Part shown: positions 25,822-34,162 of the stretch, piece after piece
Layout of the letters: each line of letters starts with the position of its first letter
Numbering within the stretch: the first letter of the stretch is position 1
Assembly: GCF_039540375.1 (NCBI RefSeq)
Contig: NZ_BAABEX010000011.1
Coordinates: 130,651 to 194,650, forward strand
DNA from: Acidovorax_G lacteus
Lineage (GTDB): Bacteria; Pseudomonadota; Gammaproteobacteria; Burkholderiales; Burkholderiaceae_C
Length of the DNA stretch: 64,000 bases
Reading direction: 5' to 3'
The notes under the pieces: model-generated
Databases searched by the model: none
Told to the model about the DNA's origin: nothing
Seen by the model: only the letters and a program-made list of their open reading frames with translations
Translations under genes and position numbers: made by a program

Positions 25822-26826
25822 ATGCTCGATGACCGCGCCAAGTTGTTGCTCAAAGCTCTGGTCGAGCGCTACATCGCTGAAGGACAGCCGGTGGGGTCGC
25901 GCACCTTGTCGAGGGCGTCTGGGCTTGACCTCTCACCTGCCACGATACGCAACGTGATGGCGGATCTGGAGGAGTTGGGGCTGATCGTCAGCCCGCACAC
26001 TTCCGCGGGACGCATCCCTACCGTGCGCGGCTATCGGCTGTTTGTGGACACGATGCTGACAGTGCAGCGGGACGCTTTGCCGACGCTGGAACTGCCGCCG
26101 GAGCAACCCCAGAAGGTGATCGCCAATGCGGCGCAGCTTTTGTCGAACCTGTCTCAGTTCGTTGGCGTCGTGATGGCCCCGCGGCGCAGTTCCGTGTTCC
26201 GCCACATCGAGTTTCTGAGGCTATCGGAGCGCCGTTTGCTGGTGATCATCGTGTCACCTGAAGGTGATGTGCAGAACCGAGTCATCTTCACGGACACCGA
26301 CTATGCGGCCAGTCAGCTTGTCGAGGCCTCCAACTATCTGAACACCCACTACGCAGGGTTGGACATGGACTTGGTTCGGGAGCGGGTCAAGCATGAGTTG
26401 GATCAGTTGCGCGGCGAGGTGGCCGCCTTGATGCAGGCGGCAGTGCATGTCGGCGCCGAGGTGTTGCATGAGGCGCAGGAAGACGTGGTCATCTCCGGCG
26501 AGCGCAACCTGCTTGCAGTGAGTGATTTCTCCAGCGATATGGGGAATCTGCGTCGCGCGTTTGATCTGTTTGAACAGAAGACTCAGATCCTGCGTTTGCT
26601 GGAACGGTCTCACGAAGCCGAAGGCGTACGTATCTTCATCGGCGGTGAGAGTCAGGTGGTTCCGTTCGAGGAACTCTCCGTGGTGAGCGCTCCCTATGAA
26701 GTGGACGGTAAGGTGGTCGGAACTCTGGGCGTTATAGGCCCCACTCGCATGGCGTATGACCGCATGATCCAGATTGTCGATATCACCTCGAAGCTGGTAT
26801 CCAACGCCTTGAGCCATAGGCGTTGA
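25822..26826 (+). CDS. hrcA: heat-inducible transcription repressor HrcA
   Basis: Repressor of groESL and dnaK operons, binding CIRCE elements. 334 residues with an N-terminal winged helix (LLLKALVERYIAEGQPVGSRTLSRASGLDLSPATIRNVMADLEELG), the PHTSAGRIPT loop, and a C-terminal GAF-like HrcA domain (FIGGESQVVPFEELSVVSAPY). I see no CIRCE element at its own promoter. It is divergent from nadK, as in other betaproteobacteria. Confidence 0.97.
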   Translation: MLDDRAKLLLKALVERYIAEGQPVGSRTLSRASGLDLSPATIRNVMADLEELGLIVSPHTSAGRIPTVRGYRLFVDTMLTVQRDALPTLELPPEQPQKVIANAAQLLSNLSQFVGVVMAPRRSSVFRHIEFLRLSERRLLVIIVSPEGDVQNRVIFTDTDYAASQLVEASNYLNTHYAGLDMDLVRERVKHELDQLRGEVAALMQAAVHVGAEVLHEAQEDVVISGERNLLAVSDFSSDMGNLRRAFDLFEQKTQILRLLERSHEAEGVRIFIGGESQVVPFEELSVVSAPYEVDGKVVGTLGVIGPTRMAYDRMIQIVDITSKLVSNALSHRR

Positions 26827-26851
26827 GGGGCTTGGATGCCCCGTCGCAGCC

Positions 26852-26857
26852 TACAAT
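26852..26857 (+). promoter_or_regulatory. -10 box for the tRNA(CAT) gene
   Basis: TACAAT lies 21 nt before the tRNA 5' end. No good -35 at standard spacing is visible. Confidence 0.4.
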
Positions 26858-26877
26858 AGGGCTCTCGAGTGGCACTC

Positions 26878-26954
26878 GGGGCGTTAGCTCAGTTGGTCAG
26901 AGCAGAGGACTCATAATCCTTTGGTCGCTGGTTCAAGTCCAGCACGCCCTACCA
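26878..26954 (+). tRNA. tRNA with CAT anticodon, probably tRNA-Ile2 (lysidine-modified)
   Basis: 77 nt including CCA. The anticodon loop is CTCATAA. The anticodon and T arms (GGACTCATAATCC, TTGGTCGCTGGTTCAAG) resemble E. coli tRNA-Ile2, which reads AUA after TilS modification, more than elongator tRNA-Met, whose variable region differs. The G1-U72 pair is also of interest. An automatic annotation may label it tRNA-Met. Confidence 0.85.
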
Positions 26955-27039
26955 GGTGGCTTCTTGAGGCAGAAAACTGCGCTATAATTTGAGGCTTGCT
27001 TGAGCGGGTGGATGTGAAAACAGAAGCCTAGCCAGTTGA

Positions 27040-27070
27040 TTGAAAAAACTTCGAAAAACTGTGCTACAAT
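27040..27070 (+). promoter_or_regulatory. promoter for tRNA-Arg
   Basis: TTGAAA (27040-27045), a 19-nt spacer, then TACAAT (27065-27070), ten bases before the tRNA 5' end. A separate perfect TATAAT lies at 26983-26988 with a weak -35. Confidence 0.5.
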
Positions 27071-27080
27071 TCAAGTCTTG

Positions 27081-27157
27081 GCGGCTGTAGCTCAGCTGGA
27101 TAGAGTACTTGGCTACGAACCAAGGGGTCGTGGGTTCGATTCCTGCCAGCCGCACCA
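27081..27157 (+). tRNA. tRNA-Arg (anticodon ACG)
   Basis: 77-nt cloverleaf with encoded CCA. The acceptor GCGGCTG pairs with CAGCCGC, the anticodon stem TTGGC/GAACCAA region presents ACG (A34 expected to become inosine), and the T arm is GTGGGTTCGATTCCTGC. Followed by a terminator. Confidence 0.97.
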
Positions 27158-27163
27158 AATGGT

Positions 27164-27196
27164 AAGCCCTGACATCGAATGGTGTCAGGGCTTTTT
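27164..27196 (+). terminator. rho-independent terminator after tRNA-Arg
   Basis: AAGCCCTGACA / TGTCAGGGCTT, an 11-bp stem with an 8-base loop, followed by a T-run. It starts 7 nt after the tRNA. Confidence 0.9.
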
Positions 27197-27234
27197 CCAT
27201 ATTGCGATCTGTAGTGCTTTTGTCACTGTTGCGT

Positions 27235-27798
27235 ATGAGCAAAGCCTTCACCCGGGAAAACGACGGTGGCGCCGATGACGAGGACGATGTCGGGCTTCCT
27301 TCATTGCCGCAGGGTGCCAAGAACTACATGACACCTGCCGGCTATGCCCGGTTGCGGGCGGAACTATTGGACCTGATCGACAACGAGCGTCCGCGCATTG
27401 TGGACGTGGTGCATTGGGCAGCGAGCAATGGAGACCGCTCGGAAAACGGCGATTACCTGTACGGCAAGAAGCGTTTGCGTGAAATCGATCGGCGTATTCG
27501 GTTTCTGACCAAGCGGCTGGAAGTTGCCGAGGTGGTTGATCCGTCTGTGCACTACGGGAGCGACCAGGTGTTTTTCGGTGCGACCGTCACATACACAGAC
27601 GACTTGGGTGACGAGCGAACCGTCACCATCATGGGCATTGACGAGGCAGACAGCCACTGCGGGGAGGTGAGCTGGATCTCTCCAGTGGCGCGAGTGCTGC
27701 TCAAAGGCCGGGTTGGCGACGAAGTACTGTTGCCCACGCCCGGCGGGGTCCGATCGCTGGAGATTCTGGAGGTACGCTACCCGGGGGCTCCGTCCTGA
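27235..27798 (+). CDS. greB: transcription elongation factor GreB
   Basis: Rescues backtracked RNA polymerase by stimulating transcript cleavage. 187 residues. The N-terminal coiled coil carries the acidic tip in ASNGDRSENGDYLYGKKRLREIDRRIRFL, and the C-terminal FKBP-like domain includes SWISPVARVLLKGRVGDEV. The ATG at 27235 gives MSKAFTRE, the usual GreB N-terminus. A 20-aa acidic insertion (GGADDEDDVG) precedes the coiled coil. It is convergent with spoT. Confidence 0.95.
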   Translation: MSKAFTRENDGGADDEDDVGLPSLPQGAKNYMTPAGYARLRAELLDLIDNERPRIVDVVHWAASNGDRSENGDYLYGKKRLREIDRRIRFLTKRLEVAEVVDPSVHYGSDQVFFGATVTYTDDLGDERTVTIMGIDEADSHCGEVSWISPVARVLLKGRVGDEVLLPTPGGVRSLEILEVRYPGAPS

Positions 27799-27800
27799 TC

Positions 27801-27820
27801 CGTGCGCTTTGAAGCGCACG
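27801..27820. other. stem-loop between convergent greB and spoT
   Basis: CGTGCGCT-TTGA-AGCGCACG, an 8-bp perfect stem three bases after the greB stop. There is no T-run on either strand; it may act as a bidirectional 3'-end structure. Confidence 0.45.
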
Positions 27821-27828
27821 CTGTGTCG

Positions 27829-30102
27829 CTAACCCGTGGGGAGGCGCCGCTTGGCGCTCAAGACGGCTTGGGTGCGACGCAGGTTACGTAGCGCGTTTTC
27901 CGCATGCGCAGCATCGCGCACCGCGATCACGAACCGCAGCTCTGTGGTATCCAGCGCTCCCTCTTCGTCCATGTCCACATGCGTGATATCGGCTTCGGAA
28001 TGTGCCAGTTCGGCGGCGACGCGCGCGAGCACACCCTTGCCGTTGGTGACTGTCACGGCGATCCCGGTTTCAAACAGTCGTGTAGGGTCGTCGGACCAGT
28101 CGACTGCAATAAAGCGCTCGCTGTCCTTGTGCTGCAGCCGGCGTGCTACGTTGCACTCGGCGTTGTGAACCACCAGGCCTTCACCTCGGCCAAGGTAGCC
28201 AAGGATGGCGTCTCCAGGCACTGGGCGGCAGCAGGAGGCATACTGTACCGAAGCGTTCTCGCTGCCATCCAGAGTCACGGCCCCCTGCGAGACGGTCTCG
28301 TGCGAGGTATAGCGCTCACGCGTCATGAGCAGCGCATCGGGGCGCATGCCCTGTTCTGCCATCAGCACGACCAGGCGCTTGGCCACGATGCTGGCGATGC
28401 GCTTGCCCAGACCGATATCGGTCATGAGCTCGCTGCGCGACCTGTTGCCTGTAAAGCGCAACAGTTTTTCCCATAGGCCTTGGTTCTCTGCTGACTGCTG
28501 AGGCAGTTGGCCCAGCCCTTCGGCTCGAAGGGCTTGCAGCAGCAGCTTTTCACCCAGGCCTTCCGACTCGGTCTGAGCCAGTGTCTTGAGGTAGTGCCGG
28601 ATTTTCGAGCGAGCCCGCCCTGTGCGCACAAAGCCCAGCCAGGCTGGGTTGGGAGATGAGACGGGGTCTGTGACGATTTCGACGACGTCCCCGTTTTTCA
28701 GCTCGGTGCGCAACGGGACCAGCTCGTTGTTGATCTTGGCCGCTGTCGTGCGGTCTCCCACGTTGCTGTGGATGGCATAGGCGAAATCCACGACCGTCGC
28801 GCCGCGGGGCAGCGCCATGATCTGACTTTTCGGTGTGAACACGTACACAGCATCGGGGAACAGATCGACCTTGACGTGGTCCCAGAATTCGGCTGCGTCG
28901 CGTGTCTCGTTCTGGATGTCCAGCAGCGACTGCAGCCACTTGGTTCCCAGCCGTTCCGATGGTGTGCCTTCGCTGTCTTGCGCCTTGTAGAGCCAATGCG
29001 CGGCCACCCCCGCTTCTGCGATGAGGTGCATCTCCTCTGTGCGCATCTGGAACTCGATGTTGACGCCTGACGGACCCACCAGTGTGGTGTGCAGCGACTG
29101 GTAGCCATTGAGCTTGGCGATCGCGATGTGATCTTTGAACTTGCCCGGAACCGGCTTGTACATCTGGTGAAGCACACCCAGCGCTGTGTAGCAGTCGGTG
29201 ATCGAGGGCACGATCACGCGGAAGCCATAGATGTCCGTGACCTGGGCAAAGCTAAGATGCTTGTGGTCCATCTTCTGGTAGATGGAGTACAGCGTTTTTT
29301 CGCGACCGGCCAGTCGCACCCGCATACCGATCTTGGTGAATGCCGCATCCACCTCGGCCTGCACTTTCTGCACCAGATCGCGGCGGCGGTTGCGCGACTT
29401 CTGCACGGCCTTGGCCAGTACGTGGTAGCGCCATGGATGCAGGTGCCGAAACGCCAGATCCTGCAATTCGCGGTAGGTTTGATTCAACCCTAGCCGATGG
29501 GCAATCGGCGCATAAATCTCGAGCGTCTCGGACGAGATACGCGCCCACTTGCTGCGCGGCATGTCCGCCAGGGTGCGCATGTTGTGCGTGCGATCCGCCA
29601 GCTTGATGAGGATAACGCGCACGTCCCGGGCCATGGCCAGCAGCATCTTGCGGAACGACTCTGCCTGGTTTTCCTCGCGGGTATTGAACTGGAGCTTGTC
29701 CAGTTTGGTCAGTCCGTCTACCAGTTCGGCCACCGGGGCGCCGAACCGGTCGATCAGGTCGGCCTTGGTGACGCCGCAGTCCTCCATGGCGTCGTGCAGA
29801 AGCGCCGCCATCAGGGCTTGGGCATCCAGCTTCCAGGTGGCGCACTGCGCTGCGACCGCGATCGGGTGGGTGATGTAGGGCTCGCCGCTGCTGCGCAGTT
29901 GGCCCAGATGGGCTGAATCGGCAAAACGGTAGGCCTGCCGCACCTGTTCGATGCTGGCGGTGTCCAGGTAGTCCAGGTTGTCGGTCAGTGCGGCAAAACT
30001 GGCCGCTGCAGCATTGGCAGCCGCTGCAGACGCGCTCAAGGGCACCGCAGGCTCGAAGTGCTTTGCTGCCTGCGCTGTAGAGATCGGGGTCACCGCATTC
30101 AT
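27829..30102 (-). CDS. spoT: bifunctional (p)ppGpp synthetase/hydrolase SpoT
   Basis: 757 residues. The N-terminal HD hydrolase domain is shown by HPIAVAAQ...ALLHDAMEDCG and AMARDVRVILIKLADRTHNMRTL. The synthetase domain follows (DIYGFRVIVPSITDCYTALGVLH), then TGS (VFTPKSQIMALPRGATVVDFAYAIH), the helical region and a C-terminal ACT domain. Intact HD residues suggest active hydrolase, so it is SpoT/Rel-like rather than RelA. It is separated from rpoZ by a terminator, so it needs its own promoter near 30103-30146. Confidence 0.96.
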   Translation of the reverse strand: MNAVTPISTAQAAKHFEPAVPLSASAAAANAAAASFAALTDNLDYLDTASIEQVRQAYRFADSAHLGQLRSSGEPYITHPIAVAAQCATWKLDAQALMAALLHDAMEDCGVTKADLIDRFGAPVAELVDGLTKLDKLQFNTREENQAESFRKMLLAMARDVRVILIKLADRTHNMRTLADMPRSKWARISSETLEIYAPIAHRLGLNQTYRELQDLAFRHLHPWRYHVLAKAVQKSRNRRRDLVQKVQAEVDAAFTKIGMRVRLAGREKTLYSIYQKMDHKHLSFAQVTDIYGFRVIVPSITDCYTALGVLHQMYKPVPGKFKDHIAIAKLNGYQSLHTTLVGPSGVNIEFQMRTEEMHLIAEAGVAAHWLYKAQDSEGTPSERLGTKWLQSLLDIQNETRDAAEFWDHVKVDLFPDAVYVFTPKSQIMALPRGATVVDFAYAIHSNVGDRTTAAKINNELVPLRTELKNGDVVEIVTDPVSSPNPAWLGFVRTGRARSKIRHYLKTLAQTESEGLGEKLLLQALRAEGLGQLPQQSAENQGLWEKLLRFTGNRSRSELMTDIGLGKRIASIVAKRLVVLMAEQGMRPDALLMTRERYTSHETVSQGAVTLDGSENASVQYASCCRPVPGDAILGYLGRGEGLVVHNAECNVARRLQHKDSERFIAVDWSDDPTRLFETGIAVTVTNGKGVLARVAAELAHSEADITHVDMDEEGALDTTELRFVIAVRDAAHAENALRNLRRTQAVLSAKRRLPTG

Positions 30103-30146
30103 ATGCCTTTAATGTAGCGCGAGGCAGCGTTGCCGACCTGTGGGGC

Positions 30147-30173
30147 AAAAAAAAGCACCGCAGTGCGGTGCTT
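30147..30173 (-). terminator. rho-independent terminator after rpoZ
   Basis: On the minus strand AAGCACCGCACTGCGGTGC plus TT forms a long stem followed by eight T residues. It lies 27 nt after the rpoZ stop and separates gmk-rpoZ from spoT. Confidence 0.9.
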
Positions 30174-30199
30174 GTGGTGGCGCGCGGCCCGAGCTGGAG

Positions 30200-30403
30200 T
30201 TAGCCTGGGACCTTCTTGAGCATTTCCAGGCCGACCTTGCCGGCAGCGATCTCGCGCAGCGCCGTGACGGCGGGCTTGTTGCGGCTGTCGATGCGCGGGG
30301 CGTGGCCTTGACTCAGCATGCGGGCGCGGTATGTGGCCGCCAGCACCAGCTGGAAGCGGTTGGGGATTTTTTCCAGGCAATCTTCGACTGTGATGCGGGC
30401 CAT
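30200..30403 (-). CDS. rpoZ: DNA-directed RNA polymerase subunit omega
   Basis: 67-residue omega subunit that binds beta-prime and aids RNA polymerase assembly. It begins MARITVEDCLEKIPNRFQLVLAA and contains the conserved core ARMLSQGH...RNKPAVTALREIAAGKVG. It starts 15 nt after the gmk stop, with a terminator downstream. Confidence 0.97.
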   Translation of the reverse strand: MARITVEDCLEKIPNRFQLVLAATYRARMLSQGHAPRIDSRNKPAVTALREIAAGKVGLEMLKKVPG

Positions 30404-30418
30404 CGGGATTCTCCGAAA

Positions 30419-31039
30419 TCAGGTGATGTGAAGCGACTGGAAGGTGTCGGCACGGGCCCGGCGTTGGGCGATGTACCGAAGTCGCTGGGCGTGTACGACC
30501 GCCTTCAGGTCAAAAAGCGCACGCTCGAATAGCTCGTTGATTATAACGAAGTCGAATTTGCCGACCTGGGCCATCTCAACGGCGGCATTCTTGAGTCGCG
30601 TCTCGATCACGTCGGCCGTGTCTTCGCCCCGGCGCTCCAGGCGCGAGCGCAGTTCTTCCCAGCTGGGCGGAAGAATGAACACCAGCACTGCGTTGGCGAA
30701 GGTCTGCTTGATCTGCAGTGCGCCCTGGAAATCGATTTCTAGGATGACATCGTTGCCTTGGGCAATGCGTTCCTCGATGGCCTTCTTGGAGGTGCCGTAA
30801 CGGTTGCCGTGCACATGCGCCCATTCGACGAAGGCGTTGGCCTGCACCATGGCATCGAACTCAGCGTTCGAGACAAAGAAGTACTCGCGACCGTGCTTCT
30901 CCTGGCCGCGCGGTTGGCGGGTGGTGTGCGACACGGAGGGGTAGACGAGCGAGTCGAGTTCCAGCAGCGCCTTGACGAGGCTGGATTTGCCGGCGCCGCT
31001 CGGAGCGGCCACGACAAACAGATTGCCTGGGTAATCCAT
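30419..31039 (-). CDS. gmk: guanylate kinase
   Basis: Converts GMP to GDP. 206 residues. P-loop PSGAGKSSLVKAL (about residues 12-24), the GMP-binding SHTTRQPRGQEKHGREYFF, and the core VILEIDFQGALQI...VFILPPSWEELRSRL. It lies 34 nt downstream of yicC on the same strand, the usual order in betaproteobacteria. Confidence 0.97.
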   Translation of the reverse strand: MDYPGNLFVVAAPSGAGKSSLVKALLELDSLVYPSVSHTTRQPRGQEKHGREYFFVSNAEFDAMVQANAFVEWAHVHGNRYGTSKKAIEERIAQGNDVILEIDFQGALQIKQTFANAVLVFILPPSWEELRSRLERRGEDTADVIETRLKNAAVEMAQVGKFDFVIINELFERALFDLKAVVHAQRLRYIAQRRARADTFQSLHIT

Positions 31040-31073
31040 AGGTGAGGGCGTTGTGCGCCCGGTGGTGGACGGG

Positions 31074-31991
31074 TTATTCGATATTTTGCACTTGCTCGCG
31101 CATCTGCTCGATCAGGACCTTCATGTCCACGCTGATGCGGGTCAGCTCCATCGCGGCAGACTTCGAGCCCAGCGTGTTGGCCTCGCGGTGCAGTTCCTGG
31201 ATCAGGAAATCCAGCCGCTTGCCGATCTCGCCGCCCTTGCCCAGCAAGCGCTCGATCTCGTCCAGATGGGATGCCAGGCGCGTCAGCTCTTCGGCCACAT
31301 CGATACGGATCGCAAAAGCCGTGGCCTCGGTCAACGCCCGGTCGCGGGCGGCTTCGGGCAGCGTGGCACCGTCTGTTAGAGCCATGGCTTCGGCCCAGCG
31401 CTCCAGAAAGCGCTGGCGCTGCTGCTCCACCAACTGCGGCACCAAGGGGCCTGCCTGGGCGGCCAGCGTCCGCAACTGGGCCACGCGGTCGCGCAGCATC
31501 TCGGCCAGGCGCTTGCCCTCGCGCGCGCGCGCAGCCAGCAGGGCCTCCAGCGCTTGCTCGGCCAGCGGGGGCAGTTCGGCGCCCCAGTCCACAGCAGACC
31601 CTTGATGACCCAGCCCCAGCCGGAGCACGTCTGCCACGCTCAGAGGGGCGGCTTGCGGCAGCCAGGTGCGCACGGTGTCCTGCAATGCGCCCAGACGCTG
31701 GAGTACGCGTACTGGCGGCTCCTGCAGGCTCGCGGCCTGGTCGCTCTCGAAGTTGACGCGCACCTCGACTTTGCCGCGCTTGAGGCGGGCCGTGAGCAGG
31801 CTGCGCAGCGCTGGCTCGGCCTGGCGAAGTTCTTCTGGCAGACGGAAGGTGAGGTCCAGAAAGCGGCTGTTGACGGAGCGGATCTCCAGTCCCAGCACGC
31901 GTGCCGCACCGCTGCGCGGCGGTGTTTCGGGCTCTGCCGCGCCCAGACTTTGCTGGACGCTGGCGTAACCGGTCATGCTGTAAACTGCCAT
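31074..31991 (-). CDS. yicC: YicC family protein (probable endoribonuclease/RNase adapter)
   Basis: 305 residues. The N-terminal YicC domain begins MAVYSMTGYASVQQSLG and has EIRSVNSRFLDLTFRLPEELR; the C-terminal DUF1732 domain ends EMRTEL-like as DMKVLIEQMREQVQNIE. E. coli YicC is reported to cleave or promote decay of small RNAs; here the role is by homology. It is the first gene of yicC-gmk-rpoZ and is divergent from the kinase gene (77 nt apart). Confidence 0.93.
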   Translation of the reverse strand: MAVYSMTGYASVQQSLGAAEPETPPRSGAARVLGLEIRSVNSRFLDLTFRLPEELRQAEPALRSLLTARLKRGKVEVRVNFESDQAASLQEPPVRVLQRLGALQDTVRTWLPQAAPLSVADVLRLGLGHQGSAVDWGAELPPLAEQALEALLAARAREGKRLAEMLRDRVAQLRTLAAQAGPLVPQLVEQQRQRFLERWAEAMALTDGATLPEAARDRALTEATAFAIRIDVAEELTRLASHLDEIERLLGKGGEIGKRLDFLIQELHREANTLGSKSAAMELTRISVDMKVLIEQMREQVQNIE

Positions 31992-32068
31992 AGGACTTTT
32001 TGACGGTAGCTAGCGATCCGGCGATTATCCGGGTTCCGTCCACCACCCTCGCTCCTCCTGCGCACCCT

Positions 32069-33085
32069 ATGTCCAAGATCAAGCCGGCACCGTTGCCGCC
32101 CGATACCTCCATCGGTGGCTATCGCGTAGTGCGGCGCTTGTCGTCCGGCGGCTTCGGTGTGGTCTATCTGGCCATTGACCCGGAAGGCCAGCAGGTGGCC
32201 ATCAAGGAATACCTGCCGTCGTCGCTGGCCACTCGCGCGCCGGGCGAGTTGCTCCCCAAGGTCCCCCCCGAGAAGCTGTCGCTGTACCGCCTGGGGCTCA
32301 AGAGCTTCTTTGAAGAGGGCCGCTCGCTCGCGCAGATCTCGCACGCCTCGGTGGTGAGCGTGCTCAATTTCTTCCGCGAGAACGAAACGGTCTATATGGT
32401 GATGAACTACCTGGAGGGCGCGACCCTGCAGGACTTCATCATCACCGCGCGCGAGCTCAAGACCCAGAAGGTCTTTCGCGAGTCCACGATCCGTTCGTTG
32501 TTCGACGAGGTGCTGCGCGGCCTGCGCATCGTGCACCAGCACAAGATGCTGCACCTGGACATCAAGCCGGCCAACATCTTCATCACCGACGACAACCGGG
32601 CGGTGATGATCGACTTTGGCGCCGCGCGCGAGGTGCTGTCCAAGGAAGGCAACTTCATTCGTCCCATGTACACGCCCGGATTTGCCGCGCCTGAGATGTA
32701 CCGGCGCGACTCGCAGATGGGCCCCTGGACCGACATCTACGCCATTGGCGCCTGCATCTACGCCTGCATGCAGGGCTATCCGCCCAACGAGGCGCCGCAG
32801 CGGCTGGAGAAGGATCGCCTCTCGCTCGCGCTGACCAAGTTGCGCGGTGTGTACTCAGACAACCTGATCGAGGTCGTCGAATGGTGCATGGCGCTCGATC
32901 CGCTGTCGCGCCCGCAGTCGGTGTTTGCGCTGCAAAAAGAGCTCTCGCGCGAGGGCGAGCGCCGCTACACCAAGCTCAGCGTGACGGAAAAGATGCGCCT
33001 GCAAATCGACACCCTGGTGTCTGACACGAAGAAGAACGTGCAGAAGATGGGTGAGGCCACTGGCATCGGAGCCCGACCCAAATGA
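32069..33085 (+). CDS. serine/threonine protein kinase (cytoplasmic, PknB-like)
   Basis: 338-residue Hanks-type kinase. Glycine loop LSSGGFGVVYLA, ATP Lys46 in VAIKEYLP, catalytic HLDIKPANIF (Asp164, so an HLD rather than HRD motif) and DFG at Asp182 (DFGAAR). The activation segment lies before PGFAAPEMY. There is no transmembrane segment or PASTA repeat, so it is probably cytosolic. The ATG at 32069 is preferred over a TTG at 32000. It overlaps the phosphatase gene by 4 bases, forming a kinase-phosphatase pair. Confidence 0.93.
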   Translation: MSKIKPAPLPPDTSIGGYRVVRRLSSGGFGVVYLAIDPEGQQVAIKEYLPSSLATRAPGELLPKVPPEKLSLYRLGLKSFFEEGRSLAQISHASVVSVLNFFRENETVYMVMNYLEGATLQDFIITARELKTQKVFRESTIRSLFDEVLRGLRIVHQHKMLHLDIKPANIFITDDNRAVMIDFGAAREVLSKEGNFIRPMYTPGFAAPEMYRRDSQMGPWTDIYAIGACIYACMQGYPPNEAPQRLEKDRLSLALTKLRGVYSDNLIEVVEWCMALDPLSRPQSVFALQKELSREGERRYTKLSVTEKMRLQIDTLVSDTKKNVQKMGEATGIGARPK

Positions 33086-33984
33086 AGTTCTCGGTATTCC
33101 AGATCAGCCGCCGTGGCGGGCGCGAGAAGAACGAAGACCGCATGGGCTACTGCTACACGCGGGAGTCCAGCCTGTTCCTGCTGGCCGACGGCATGGGCGG
33201 CCACCCCGAGGGCGAAGTGGCGGCCCAGCTGGCGCTGCAGACCATCTCGTCGCTGTTCCAGCGCCAGGCCAAGCCCGTGCTGCGCGACGTGCAGGAGTTC
33301 TTGTCCAGCGCGCTGCTGGCTGCGCACCACCAGATCCTGCGCTACGCGTCCGAGCGCGGCATGCTCGACAGCCCCCGCACCACGCTGGTGGCGGCCGTGC
33401 TGCAAAACGGCACGGCCACCTGGATCCACTGCGGCGATTCGCGCCTGTACATGGTGCGCGACGGCGAGATGCTCACGCGCACGCGCGACCATTCGTACCT
33501 GGAGCTGCGCAACGCGCCGCCGCCCGGCATGGACCGCGTGAACCGCAACATCCTGTTCACCTGCCTGGGCTCGCCGTCCAAGCCGATCTACGACATTACC
33601 GGCCCCGTGTACCTGGAGCAGGGCGACCGCCTGCTGCTGTGCTCCGACGGGCTGTGGGGCATGGTCAGCGACGAAGAAATTGCGCGCCAGCTCAGCCTGC
33701 AGGCGGTGTCGCACGCTGTGCCCGATCTGGTGGAAGAAGCCCTGCGCAAGGCCGGCGAGAGCAGCGACAACGTGACGGTGGTCGCGCTCGAATGGGAAGT
33801 GCCCGACGAGTTCGATTCGACCCAGGGCGTGTCCACCGACAGCATCAGCGACGACGTGTTCGCCTCCACCATCCAGGCGGGGCCTGTGGACGGGCTGGTG
33901 GACGACCTGGACGACGCGGCCATCGAGCGCTCGATTGCCGAGATCAACGAAGCCATCCGCCGCTCCGCTGCGCGCAAGGCCTGA
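33082..33984 (+). CDS. PP2C-family protein serine/threonine phosphatase
   Basis: 300 residues. PP2C motifs: KNEDRMGY, LLADGMGGHPEGE (metal-binding Asp-Gly-Met-Gly), THCGDSRLY-like IHCGDSRLYMVRDG, CSDGLWG and DNVTVVALEW. It probably reverses phosphorylation by the overlapping upstream kinase. The ~50-residue C-terminal tail is acidic and does not look catalytic. The start ATG overlaps the kinase stop (ATGA). Confidence 0.95.
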   Translation: MKFSVFQISRRGGREKNEDRMGYCYTRESSLFLLADGMGGHPEGEVAAQLALQTISSLFQRQAKPVLRDVQEFLSSALLAAHHQILRYASERGMLDSPRTTLVAAVLQNGTATWIHCGDSRLYMVRDGEMLTRTRDHSYLELRNAPPPGMDRVNRNILFTCLGSPSKPIYDITGPVYLEQGDRLLLCSDGLWGMVSDEEIARQLSLQAVSHAVPDLVEEALRKAGESSDNVTVVALEWEVPDEFDSTQGVSTDSISDDVFASTIQAGPVDGLVDDLDDAAIERSIAEINEAIRRSAARKA

Positions 33985-34162
33985 CGCGACCCCTGATGGT
34001 GCTGCGTGCCGACGCCGCCTGCAAGGCACGGCGTCCGGAGCCAGCGCCTGCCAGTGCTGCCAAAAGGCCGCTGCCCCGACGTCTGACGCCTGTAAGGCCG
34101 CGGCACACAAGGCCGGGCACGCCAAGCGCTGCAAAGCTCCCCCTTTTGACATTGGAAACCCC

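Noticed and set aside
26866..26878. CGAGTG-G-CACTCG palindrome next to hrcA, resembling a CIRCE core
   Set aside because: CIRCE needs TTAGCACTC-N9-GAGTGCTAA; here the arms are reversed and the spacer is one base. It adjoins the tRNA, not a heat-shock gene.
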